From an uncultured Methanomicrobiales archaeon (GTDB taxonomy: Archaea; Halobacteriota; Methanomicrobia; Methanomicrobiales; Methanospirillaceae), in the NCBI GenBank assembly GCA_903900025.1, contig CAIULN010000020.1, forward strand, positions 25,304 to 89,303: a stretch of 64,000 bases of DNA, written 5' to 3'. The notes under the pieces were generated by a model, which had not been told where the DNA came from, ran no database searches, and saw nothing but the letters and a program-made list of their open reading frames with translations. The position numbers and the translations under genes are program-made. How positions within the stretch are numbered: position 1 is the first letter of the stretch; every line of letters begins with the position of its first letter. Of the stretch, positions 1 through 8,082 are shown in pieces.

Positions 1-324
1 TACACCGGCACACTCGGATATGGTTTTGAGTACTCGTACTCTGCAATCGAACGCATCCGGTTCTCCGCTCTCAAAGGTGATGCCGACCTTGCGATGCCCA
101 TGATCTCTTCTGCAACCGACACACTTACAGTAAAGGAGGTCAGGGAAGCAGATCCAAAATGGCAGGATGAGATAGCTGTACAGTGGGAATTCTATACCGG
201 CATCGCAGCGGCAGTCGCCGGCGCTGAGATCATCTGTGTACGTCATCCAAGGACCATCCCCATGTTGCGGAAGGCTTTCCTGGACCTCAAAACCGGTACT
301 GCAGGTCCCGCGGGGTTGACGTGA
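1..324 (+). CDS. cdhD: Corrinoid iron-sulfur protein small subunit (ACS/CODH delta), 3' part
   Basis: Reading frame 1 is open from the first base of the window to the stop at 322-324, so the gene begins upstream and only about the last 107 residues are seen. They contain the segment GYGFEYSYSAIERIRFSALK, which matches my memory of the C-terminal part of CdhD/AcsD, the TIM-barrel small subunit of the corrinoid iron-sulfur protein (CFeSP). The subunit pairs with CdhE and helps hold the cobamide that carries a methyl group. The stop is one base before the cdhE start, so the two are translationally coupled. Whether the catalytic CODH/ACS subunits lie upstream cannot be seen here. Confidence 0.85.
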   Translation, partial: YTGTLGYGFEYSYSAIERIRFSALKGDADLAMPMISSATDTLTVKEVREADPKWQDEIAVQWEFYTGIAAAVAGAEIICVRHPRTIPMLRKAFLDLKTGTAGPAGLT

Positions 325-325
325 G

Positions 326-1696
326 ATGGCACTCAAGGCACTCGACATTTACAAACTCCTGCCAAAGAAAAACTGCAAGGAGTGTGGCGATCCCACCTGT
401 CTTACCTTTGCCATGAAGCTTGCCGGAGGAAAAGCGGATATTGATCTCTGTCCCTATCTTGACGAACAGGCGAAATCAGTGCTCGGTGCAACGACCCGCC
501 CGCCAATCCGGCTGGTAAGGATGGGGGTTGGAGAACGTTCGTTTGCAGTTGGTGAGGAATTTGTGCTCTACCGTCACGAGAAAACGTTTTACCACCCGCC
601 CGGTATTTTTTTCAAAGTGTCCGATACCCAGTCCGCAGAAGAGATCGCTGCAGTGACAAACCGGGTCAGGGATGAATCGTTTGTCCGTGTCGGTGCAGAT
701 CTCCAGGTCAATGGTATTGCTGTTGAAAACGTCAGCAATTCGAGGGAGACCTATGCAAACGCTGTTGCAACGGTTGAGAAAACGGCCGATCTCCCGCTTG
801 TGCTCATGGGAAAAAACGTTGATGTTCTCACCGCTGCCCTCGTCCACTGTGGGACGTACCGTCCCCTAATCCATGCAGCGACATTAGAAAATTTTAGGGA
901 GATGTATGCACTCGCAAAACAGCATGGCTGTCCTCTCGTGATCAAGGCAAAGGGCCTGGATGAACTCGCCGGTCTTGCCAGAACATGCTCAAATGAAGGG
1001 ATCCGGGATATCATCTTGGACCCTGCACCGCAGTCCCTCCGTGACTTTATCACAACATCAACGTCTGTCCGCCAGCTCGCGATAACTAGAACAGTGCCGG
1101 ATCTCGGGTATCCGGTATTTCTCGATGCCACATTGTCTGCCATGCAGGATGCCGCCGTGGCGCTGGGCATCGTAAAATATGCATCCGTGATCGTTGCTGC
1201 CCCGCTTTCACCGGCGTCCACCAGGGCAGCACTTACGCTTCGCCAGAATATCTATACCGATCCCCAGAAACCGATCCAGATGAACCCCGGCCTGTACCGC
1301 ATCGGCTCACCCGGTAAAGATGCACCGGTGCTCATGACCGTGAACTTTTCCCTCACATTCTTTACCCTTGAAGGGTACCTCGAGGCAACCCGCATCCCCT
1401 GCTTTATGCTGATTGTCGATACGGAGGGATTATCGGTGCTGACCTCAGTTGCGGCGGGAAAACTCAACGAAACACTGGTCAGGGATTCGATGAAAAAATT
1501 CGCTGTAGAAAACGAAGTTTCCCACCGGAACCTGATCATCCCCGGCTATGCGTCACCGCTTTCCGGCAGGATTGAGGAGGCGACCGGCTGGAAGGTACTC
1601 GTCGGGCCGCGCGATGCTGCCGAGATTGGAGATTTTCTACAAAAAGGAGTGGAAAAAGTAGATGCCGACTGTCACGTTCTTCCCGAGTTACCGTAA
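326..1696 (+). CDS. cdhE: Corrinoid iron-sulfur protein large subunit (ACS/CODH gamma)
   Basis: The 456-residue protein is full length for CdhE/AcsC. The N-terminus carries the [4Fe-4S] motif of CFeSP: Cys17, Cys20, Cys25 and Cys42 (NCKECGDPTC, then LCPYL). The cluster reduces cobalt in the bound corrinoid. The middle is the TIM-barrel domain and the C-terminus the Rossmann-like corrinoid-binding domain, with LIIPGYASPLSGRIEEATG near residues 400-420. The protein accepts a methyl group from methyl-tetrahydromethanopterin and passes it on. Its neighbours are cdhD upstream (1-base gap) and a RACo-like activator whose start lies 35 bases inside this gene, which places all three in one operon. 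Confidence 0.95.
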   Translation: MALKALDIYKLLPKKNCKECGDPTCLTFAMKLAGGKADIDLCPYLDEQAKSVLGATTRPPIRLVRMGVGERSFAVGEEFVLYRHEKTFYHPPGIFFKVSDTQSAEEIAAVTNRVRDESFVRVGADLQVNGIAVENVSNSRETYANAVATVEKTADLPLVLMGKNVDVLTAALVHCGTYRPLIHAATLENFREMYALAKQHGCPLVIKAKGLDELAGLARTCSNEGIRDIILDPAPQSLRDFITTSTSVRQLAITRTVPDLGYPVFLDATLSAMQDAAVALGIVKYASVIVAAPLSPASTRAALTLRQNIYTDPQKPIQMNPGLYRIGSPGKDAPVLMTVNFSLTFFTLEGYLEATRIPCFMLIVDTEGLSVLTSVAAGKLNETLVRDSMKKFAVENEVSHRNLIIPGYASPLSGRIEEATGWKVLVGPRDAAEIGDFLQKGVEKVDADCHVLPELP

Positions 1697-3563
1697 GATC
1701 GAGGTTGAATCCGGATGCACCGTACTTGAAGCATCACAGCGGGCCGGGTTTAATGTAAATGTCGTCTGCGGGGGGCAGGGGAAGTGCGGCAAGTGTGTTG
1801 TCTTCATCGTATCAGGCAAAACAGAATTTGACAGTCAGAAATTTTTACGGTTTTTCACATCTGAGGAACTCTCACGGGGTGCCTGTCTTGCATGCCAGAC
1901 AACAGTACAGGGAAATGTGAAGGTCACTATTCCCGACAGCACCCTGATCCAGGAGCAGAAGATCTTAATCGAAGGAACTGAGATCGGGATAGAGTTCCGG
2001 CCTTCAGTGAAAAAATACTATATCGAGCTTTCTGCCCCCACCCTTGCTGACCCGTCACCTGATCTGTCACGACTTCTCTGGGGGATCCAGAAAAGCGGGG
2101 GTCCGGTGGCGGAAAAGATTTACGCTCCCCTCGAGGTGCTTCGCGACATCCCTGCAATCCTGCGCCATAGTAACTGGAAGGTCACTGGCACCATAGCCCT
2201 TGTACCTGGTGGCTACCGTCTCATCGACCTTCAGGAATTTGACACATCGAAAAAGCTGTACGGTGTGGCGGTCGACCTGGGTACTACAACCATCGTTGTA
2301 TACCTCTGGGACCTTGTCAGCGGAAAGGTGCTGGGTGTTGCCTCGAACTACAACCGGCAGATCAGCTGCGGCGAGGATATCCTTGCAAGGGTGAACTTTG
2401 CCCGGAAAAACGGGCTTACAAAACTGCAGGCATTAGCGGTTGATAGTATCAACACCGCAATTACCATGGTTTCAGACGCAACTTCAATCGACCTCGATGA
2501 CATCTACGAGGTTGTGGTCGCGGGAAATACGGTCATGACCCATATGCTACTGGGAATCGACCCCGAGTACATGATTGCCGAACCGTACGTCCCGGTCGTT
2601 CGCCGGGCACTGTCAGTCGCTTCGAACCGGATCGGGATTGCCTGTAACCCCAACAGTGGACTTTTTGCGTTCCCTGCTGTAAGCGACTTTATCGGGGGGG
2701 ATATTATTGCTGACATCCTTGCCTGCGGCATGGGTGAACGGGACGATATTTCGCTTCTCATCGACATTGGAACGAATTTTGAAGTGGTCCTCGGCAACCG
2801 CGAATGGATGTTTTCCTGTGCCGGGGCTGCCGGTCCCGCACTTGAGGGAGGTGAGGTGCTCTATGGCATGCGTGCAAACCCCGGGGCCATTGAAAAGATC
2901 ACGATCGATCCCGGGACACTCAACCCTGTGTATGCCACCATTAATGACATTCAACCAAAGGGGATCTGTGGTTCGGGGCTGATAGACTTTTTAGCCGGAC
3001 TCCTCACCGCCTGTGTCATTGACCGCACAGGCCGCATCAATATGGAAATTAAAAACCCACGGATCCGGCAGGGACGCTTTGGGCCCGAGTTTGTTGTTGC
3101 ATGGGCATCAGAGACGGATATCGGAAAAGATATCGTTATCACACAAAATGATGTCAAGAGCCTGATTATGAGCAAGGCATCGGTTCATGCAGCATGTATC
3201 ACGCTTATGAAAGCTGCCGGCGTGACATGCGATGATATCGCCACCATCTACTTTTCCGGGGCGTTTGGCAACTATATAAACAAAACAAACGCCATCACAA
3301 TAGGTCTGATTCCGGAAATTTCGATCGACCATATTACAAATATTGGAAATGGGGCTGTTACCGGCGCAAATATCGCGTTAATCGACCGTAAGAAACGCAA
3401 GATTCTTGACAATATTGCTACAAAGATCGCCTATATTGAACTGAACGCTGAACCATCATTCATGGATGAATACACGTCCAGCACATTCCTCCCGCATACA
3501 GACCTTTCGCTGTTCCCCCGTGTGCAGAAGATGCTTGACGAATGCCGGCTCCGCAGGAACTGA
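1662..3563 (+). CDS. RACo-like reductive activator of corrinoid protein (2Fe-2S ferredoxin + ASKHA)
   Basis: The 633-residue protein starts with a plant-type [2Fe-2S] ferredoxin domain, with Cys36, Cys42 and Cys45 in VCGGQGKCGKC and the fourth ligand in ACLACQT (75-78). A linker region follows, then a large actin-like ATPase domain from about residue 200, with phosphate-binding loops VAVDLGTTTIVVYLWD, LLIDIGTNFEV and YFSGAFGN. This is the architecture of RACo (AcsV, DUF4445 family), which uses ATP hydrolysis to reduce inactive Co(II) in the corrinoid protein back to Co(I). The start overlaps cdhE and has an AAGGAGTGG-type ribosome site about 10 bases upstream. The gene lies directly between CFeSP and the methionine synthase, so CdhDE is the likely client. 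Confidence 0.9.
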   Translation: MPTVTFFPSYRKIEVESGCTVLEASQRAGFNVNVVCGGQGKCGKCVVFIVSGKTEFDSQKFLRFFTSEELSRGACLACQTTVQGNVKVTIPDSTLIQEQKILIEGTEIGIEFRPSVKKYYIELSAPTLADPSPDLSRLLWGIQKSGGPVAEKIYAPLEVLRDIPAILRHSNWKVTGTIALVPGGYRLIDLQEFDTSKKLYGVAVDLGTTTIVVYLWDLVSGKVLGVASNYNRQISCGEDILARVNFARKNGLTKLQALAVDSINTAITMVSDATSIDLDDIYEVVVAGNTVMTHMLLGIDPEYMIAEPYVPVVRRALSVASNRIGIACNPNSGLFAFPAVSDFIGGDIIADILACGMGERDDISLLIDIGTNFEVVLGNREWMFSCAGAAGPALEGGEVLYGMRANPGAIEKITIDPGTLNPVYATINDIQPKGICGSGLIDFLAGLLTACVIDRTGRINMEIKNPRIRQGRFGPEFVVAWASETDIGKDIVITQNDVKSLIMSKASVHAACITLMKAAGVTCDDIATIYFSGAFGNYINKTNAITIGLIPEISIDHITNIGNGAVTGANIALIDRKKRKILDNIATKIAYIELNAEPSFMDEYTSSTFLPHTDLSLFPRVQKMLDECRLRRN

Positions 3564-3567
3564 TTTT

Positions 3568-4602
3568 ATGGCAAAAATGATCTCATCGCCCCACTCCAGA
3601 GCAACCGGAGTTGGTGCACTCCCCCACACAGATCCGGTGCAGGCATGCTCCGATGTTCTCTCGATTTTTGGTGACTTCCCCTACGTCCCAACGCTCCCGG
3701 ACCATGGACAACTGGAAAGCATCGTCTACAACGATTCGGAACAGCTGCCCGGGAGGATCATGCGTGACGACCGGCTTGTCTTTGACAGCAGTGCTGATAC
3801 CACTGTAGCGATGGAAAAGATCTACGCTGATTACATGGAGGGAAATTTCTCCCCCTATGCACTCCATAAAAAATACGGGTCCGGTTTTATCGAGATGATG
3901 AAGCAGGATCTCTCGATAGCTCCCATCCTCAAATGTCAGGTAACGGGTCCGGTCACATTTGGCATGCAGGTGGTCGATGCCGGCAAACGGCCGATGTATT
4001 ATGACACTCAGCTTGCCGACATGCTCTCCAAGCTGCTTGCACTGCGTGCCCGCTGGTGTGAGATAGAGATGCAGACAAGAACCGGTGTGAAAGAGACGCT
4101 GGTTGTCCTGAATGAACCCTACCTTGCATCATTGGGTTCTTCAGTCGTCCCAATCGACCGCGATTCCGTCAGGTCAGGCTGGCAGGATATCGCTGCCTTC
4201 GTTGACGGGGGACTGGGGATCCATTGCTGCTCGAACACAGACTGGGAATTTGTCATTGGCCTGAACCCCTCCGTTATCTCGATTGATGCCTACACAACAG
4301 CAAAGGAATTTTTGCTGTACAGTGATTCCATCTGCGGGTATCTTGAAGCGGGCGGGGCAGTTGCCTGGGGCATTGTACCTGCTGACTTCCGGGTATTCTC
4401 CCAGGAAACCATCGGTTCACTCTACCGAAGGTATGGTGCAATCCGGGAAGAGATCTGCACCTTGATTCCTGAGTCACTTTTCGACCGGCAGTCCCTGATT
4501 ACCCCGAGCTGCGGGATTAGGTTTGCCGACCGCAACGGGGCAATTGCGATCATGCAGGCAGCTGCAGAAATTTCCTTGCGCATCAGGAAACAGGCGGGGT
4601 GA
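3568..4602 (+). CDS. mesB: MesB/core-MetE-type methionine synthase (folate-independent)
   Basis: The 344-residue protein corresponds to the C-terminal catalytic barrel of cobalamin-independent methionine synthase without the folate-binding half. The zinc/homocysteine site is visible as His219-Cys-Cys221 and Cys315 (TPSCGI). Asp240 in VISIDAYTT sits where MetE has its Glu ligand, and Glu260 is another candidate. The family is known to methylate homocysteine from a methylcorrinoid; in MesB/core-MetE the donor is the corrinoid iron-sulfur protein, and such genes are often beside acsC/acsD, as here. I chose ATG 3568, four bases after the previous stop; a longer reading back to 3466 would sit inside the RACo gene. 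Assignment to MesB rather than MesA/MesC rests mainly on context. Confidence 0.8.
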   Translation: MAKMISSPHSRATGVGALPHTDPVQACSDVLSIFGDFPYVPTLPDHGQLESIVYNDSEQLPGRIMRDDRLVFDSSADTTVAMEKIYADYMEGNFSPYALHKKYGSGFIEMMKQDLSIAPILKCQVTGPVTFGMQVVDAGKRPMYYDTQLADMLSKLLALRARWCEIEMQTRTGVKETLVVLNEPYLASLGSSVVPIDRDSVRSGWQDIAAFVDGGLGIHCCSNTDWEFVIGLNPSVISIDAYTTAKEFLLYSDSICGYLEAGGAVAWGIVPADFRVFSQETIGSLYRRYGAIREEICTLIPESLFDRQSLITPSCGIRFADRNGAIAIMQAAAEISLRIRKQAG

Positions 4603-5371
4603 AACCATCGCAAAACCGTCATTCACGATAGCAATTTCCGGCAAAGGCGGCACGGGAAAGACCACGTTAAGTTCCCTGCTCATCCGCTCCCTGATCGAAG
4701 AGGGGGAAAGACCAATCCTCGCTGTCGATGCAGACCCGAATGCCAACCTCCACGAGGCACTCGGTGTGGAGGTACGTGAAACGCTTGGCAGCATGCGGGA
4801 GGAGGCATTCACAAAAAATATCCCTCCGGGCATGTCCCGCCACGATTATATCAGGTACAGGTTCCGGCAGGCCATCGTTGAATCGGACGGGTTTGATCTC
4901 CTTGCGATGGGACGCCCTGAGGGGAGCGGGTGCTACTGTTTTGCAAACGATCTTCTCTCTGAATCCATGCAGCAGCTCGGGCGTGAGTACCGGTTCATCG
5001 TCATCGATACCGAGGCAGGCATGGAACACATCAGCCGTGGGACAATCGGGAGACCGGATGTCCTGCTCATCGTCAGCGACCCGGGTGCACGGGGGTTGCG
5101 CACCGTCATTCGGATCCGGGCAATCGCCATTTCGCTCGGACTCGGTGAAGAGAAGATCCACGTGGTCTTCAATCGCTTTAAAACCGGCGCGGCACAGGTG
5201 GACATCGGCAAGCAGGTCCCGTTTGCCATAATTCCTGAAGACCCTGCAGTTGAAGCAGCAGACCTTGCTGCGATACCGGTCGCACAGATCCCACCTGACA
5301 GTCCGGCGCGGGTTGCAGTGCGGGAACTTGCAGTGAAGCTGGCGGGCATGGCAGAACGCAGGGAGACCTGA
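4523..5371 (+). CDS. cooC: CooC/AcsF-like nickel-maturation ATPase
   Basis: This is a MinD/CooC-type P-loop ATPase with the deviant Walker A ISGKGGTGKTT, a DADPNANLHEALG switch, and a paired cysteine motif in EGSGCYCFAND that CooC proteins use at the dimer interface for metal binding. CooC/AcsF proteins insert nickel into CODH or ACS. Recognisable homology begins near base 4616; the only ATG in frame upstream is 4523, which would overlap mesB by 80 bases. A TTG at 4544 is the other standard start, so the true start is uncertain. Being last in a CFeSP operon suggests either that CODH/ACS genes lie upstream or that the ATPase now serves another metalloprotein. Confidence 0.85.
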   Translation: MPTATGQLRSCRQLQKFPCASGNRRGETIAKPSFTIAISGKGGTGKTTLSSLLIRSLIEEGERPILAVDADPNANLHEALGVEVRETLGSMREEAFTKNIPPGMSRHDYIRYRFRQAIVESDGFDLLAMGRPEGSGCYCFANDLLSESMQQLGREYRFIVIDTEAGMEHISRGTIGRPDVLLIVSDPGARGLRTVIRIRAIAISLGLGEEKIHVVFNRFKTGAAQVDIGKQVPFAIIPEDPAVEAADLAAIPVAQIPPDSPARVAVRELAVKLAGMAERRET

Positions 5372-5405
5372 AATTAAAAGGGGAGAAGGTACGCGCCATG
5401 GAAAG

Positions 5406-5438
5406 CCCGGCCTCGACACGTCGATGTGCCGGGTTTTT
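5406..5438 (+). terminator. Hairpin with T-run after cooC
   Basis: CCCGGC at 5406-5411 pairs with GCCGGG at 5428-5433, and inside it CGAC (5414-5417) pairs with GTCG (5420-5423). Five T follow immediately (5434-5438). This sits 35 bases after the cooC stop and probably ends transcription of the cdhDE-RACo-mesB-cooC cluster. Confidence 0.6.
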
Positions 5439-5820
5439 CCTTCCTGATTTTCCACATTGCCAGACCATGCCATAACGAGGATGATGTGGGTCTGCCTGTC
5501 AAAGTTCCCTCCAAAGAGATCTTTTTTTTGTCACCTGCCTTTTGTCATGAATGCTGTCCCTGATGTACCGAAGTGATCGGGGCAAAGGCGCCATGCGTCC
5601 GACCTCATATCGTCCTGGCATGAGCGGGTCTGCCACAAGGACGGGAGCAAAGGCTTTGAAGGAGGTCGTATTTTACCCGGGTGCCGTATAATTTTGAGAT
5701 GATCCGATGAAAAACAAAATAAGCAGATGTCATGGGAGAATCACCATATTTTTTTTTAATAATAGATATCGTCGAGAAAAACGGAGAGTTACCCTGTTTT
5801 TAAGAGGATTATAAAGAAAT
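5439..5820. other. Intergenic stretch between cooC and arginine decarboxylase
   Basis: About 380 bases without a convincing gene. Several short frames open but none has a good ribosome site and start together. The right-hand end (5745-5820) is strongly A/T-rich, with a T10 run on the + strand that may terminate the leftward decarboxylase transcript or merely be spacer. Confidence 0.5.
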
Positions 5821-6363
5821 TTATAAAAATACCGCAACAGCAATAACCGTCGTCCAGAGCCCGCTCTTGTCGCCTTCCGCGGACTGGCACACGTGTTTTG
5901 TCTTGATGATCTTTCCACTCGCCTTGTAGATCTGCTCACGGTCTGACCAGGCCGCGTTCAGGTCGAATTCAATTCCTAGCGTTGTGGCAAGCATCGTTGC
6001 CGCAAGGTCTTCTGCATATTCACCAGTCTTCTCTTTTGTTTCACCGTAGGCATGATGTTCGGAGAGGTACCCGTACTCCTCCGCTTCCTTGGGAAGGGCC
6101 AGGCCGATTGCCGCGGATACCAGCCGGTTGGGTTCGTTCGTCTCGTTGCGTGCCATGACGCAGTACGTGATCCCGCCAGATTTCAGAGACTCCAATCCCT
6201 GTGCAGTGGATATCTCTTTGCAGTTGGGTGGAAAGATGCTGGACACATACACAAGATTACAACGCTCGATTCCGGCTTTGCGTAACGCAAGTTCAAAAGA
6301 GGCAAGACGGTCTTTGTGGATTCCCACACCTTTGGTGAAGAAGATCCTTGTTGGAACGAACAT
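5821..6363 (-). CDS. pdaD: Pyruvoyl-dependent arginine decarboxylase
   Basis: The 180-residue proenzyme belongs to the archaeal PvlArgDC family. The self-cleavage site is visible as Ser41-Ser42 in YVSSIFPP; cleavage between the serines yields beta and alpha chains and turns Ser42 into the pyruvoyl cofactor. [19 protein letters not shown] and [12 protein letters not shown] are family blocks. The product, agmatine, feeds polyamine synthesis and the agmatidine modification of tRNA-Ile2 in archaea. I chose ATG 6363 because homology starts at [12 protein letters not shown]; the frame stays open a further 34 codons upstream into A/T-rich DNA without similarity. The gene is apparently monocistronic. 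Confidence 0.93.
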   Translation of the reverse strand: MFVPTRIFFTKGVGIHKDRLASFELALRKAGIERCNLVYVSSIFPPNCKEISTAQGLESLKSGGITYCVMARNETNEPNRLVSAAIGLALPKEAEEYGYLSEHHAYGETKEKTGEYAEDLAATMLATTLGIEFDLNAAWSDREQIYKASGKIIKTKHVCQSAEGDKSGLWTTVIAVAVFL

Positions 6364-6692
6364 GATCTTTAATGTATCCTCTTTTTTTATTAAGGTTCTT
6401 TTGATAGGTGGTAAATCGCAAATTTTCCAAATTTTTTTTAAGCAACATGGAAAAAAACGTGACATGTAATTCCGATTGAGAAATGAGGAGATTTATTGTA
6501 TTTTTTGTCATTTATCGCTTTAATAATTGTGAATTAAACCCCTTATCATGACCTTCGATGGATGTGATCCTTTCCCATTTGGCGTGTGCATTTCAATCAC
6601 CACCGTCGCAGAAATATATGCCAACGCAGCAGGAGAAGCAATTATGTGGGAAGATTTAACCATGTTCGGACAAAAAAATACATCACTGGACG
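6364..6692. other. Divergent intergenic region, A/T-rich
   Basis: About 330 bases between two divergent genes. The left part (6370-6540) is A/T-rich and holds TATA-like stretches, for example TTAATAAAAA read leftwards about 28 bases before the decarboxylase start. The right part probably holds the leader of the phosphoesterase gene. Open frames in 6548-6690 run into the next gene in other phases and look like chance. No RNA gene was recognised. Confidence 0.45.
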
Positions 6693-8018
6693 GTGGTCAT
6701 GGCAGACACATTTCCGGAGGATATGTTCCTTGTCGAGATTCGACTGGGAAGGACAAAATGGAGGATCAAAAAGACCACTGCCGAAATCGTCCGGATGTTC
6801 CAGATTGAAGAATTTGTTGAACAACACCCCCACATTACACTTTTTGGACCTTTTACAATAAAAAACGGGGTTTCCACTCAGCACCTGTTGAAATCCGTAA
6901 AAGATGCGGCACACCCATTCGGAGCCATCCCGTTCCTTCTCTATGGATATGATATGAATCAGGGACTGAACGGTTCAGTGATCGCTTACCGGGTCATCCC
7001 CACCCATCAGCTCGTTGACCTGACAGAAGCAATTGCCACAGCGGTTGGCAGACTTACAGAAACCTTTACCACATGGGACAGGGACCCTGACCAGAAATGG
7101 TTCCATGTGACCATCGCAAACAGGCTTGAACAAGGGAGGGCTGCCTGGATCTACCGTCACCTGGAGGATCAGTCACCGTTTGCGTCCCAAATTTTGGAAA
7201 AAAAGAACGGATTTCTCGGCATTATGCAAAATCCGTTCAGTACCACTAAACCGGAAGTTCATGAAGTCCCGCCGCGACCACCGCTGTACGATGAAGACGG
7301 TCTGCGGATTACGGTTATCAGGGGTGGAAATATCCTTGCCGAATATGATTTAGAACAGCACTGCTGGTTTTCACCTGACAGCACCACTGCCGCTCTTGAC
7401 TGGCAACATTCACTGCAACAATATCGCAAAAAAAGTGAAATAGAACTGTTCCATCCGCTGTATAAAAACGACCATGATATTTTTGTCATCAGCGACCTTC
7501 ATCTCGGCCATGCAAATATCATACGATACTGCTCACGCCCGTTCCCCCATGACGCCACTGACGAGATGGATCAGGTACTGATCAAAAACTGGAATTACAC
7601 AGTAAAACCCGGTGACAGGATCTACCATATAGGAGATCTCTGCTATGGGCCGTATGCAAAAACTCCGTATGAATACCTCCGGCAATTAAACGGGGCTATT
7701 TCGCTGATCCGGGGAAACCATGATGAAGGTTCAAAAACTGCCAGCCAAAAGGAAACATTGGTACACAAGGGCATCCCCTTTGCCCTCATCCATAATCCGA
7801 ATGATATTCCGGAAACATTTTCTGGGTGGGTAATCCACGGGCATCACCACAACAATAATCTGGCAGATTTCCCCTTCATCAATTTTGAAAAACGCCGGAT
7901 CAATGTCAGTGCTGAAGTTGTCAGATACCAGCCGGTGAGCCTTTCCGATCTCTGTAATATCATCAAAGACCACCAGTTGAAACCGAAAATAAAAACCATC
8001 CTGTTACGTGGTGAATAG
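6693..8018 (+). CDS. Fusion of 2H phosphoesterase and calcineurin-like phosphoesterase
   Basis: The 441-residue protein has two phosphoesterase modules. Residues 10-185 show the two HxT motifs of 2H enzymes (His47-Ile-Thr49 in PHITLFGPF and His138-Val-Thr140 in WFHVTIANR), the family of 2'-5' RNA ligases and cyclic phosphodiesterases. Residues 262-430 are a metallophosphoesterase with ISDLHLGHANI (Asp268, His270), IGDLCYG, RGNHDE (341-345) and IHGHHHN. A linker of about 75 residues separates them. Both active sites look intact. I infer two-step processing of cyclic or 2'-phosphates on RNA or a nucleotide, but the substrate is unknown. GTG 6693 and ATG 6699 are both possible starts. No operon partner is seen. 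Confidence 0.8.
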   Translation: MVMADTFPEDMFLVEIRLGRTKWRIKKTTAEIVRMFQIEEFVEQHPHITLFGPFTIKNGVSTQHLLKSVKDAAHPFGAIPFLLYGYDMNQGLNGSVIAYRVIPTHQLVDLTEAIATAVGRLTETFTTWDRDPDQKWFHVTIANRLEQGRAAWIYRHLEDQSPFASQILEKKNGFLGIMQNPFSTTKPEVHEVPPRPPLYDEDGLRITVIRGGNILAEYDLEQHCWFSPDSTTAALDWQHSLQQYRKKSEIELFHPLYKNDHDIFVISDLHLGHANIIRYCSRPFPHDATDEMDQVLIKNWNYTVKPGDRIYHIGDLCYGPYAKTPYEYLRQLNGAISLIRGNHDEGSKTASQKETLVHKGIPFALIHNPNDIPETFSGWVIHGHHHNNNLADFPFINFEKRRINVSAEVVRYQPVSLSDLCNIIKDHQLKPKIKTILLRGE

Positions 8019-8082
8019 GGCATCACCCCATTCATAACATATATAACGCCATAGTGTTCAATCCCCGGTAAGTGTTAGGAAA

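Noticed and set aside
5581..5700. Short frame starting at ATG 5592 between cooC and the decarboxylase.
   Set aside because: Only 32 codons, no ribosome site before the ATG, and its composition is not protein-like.
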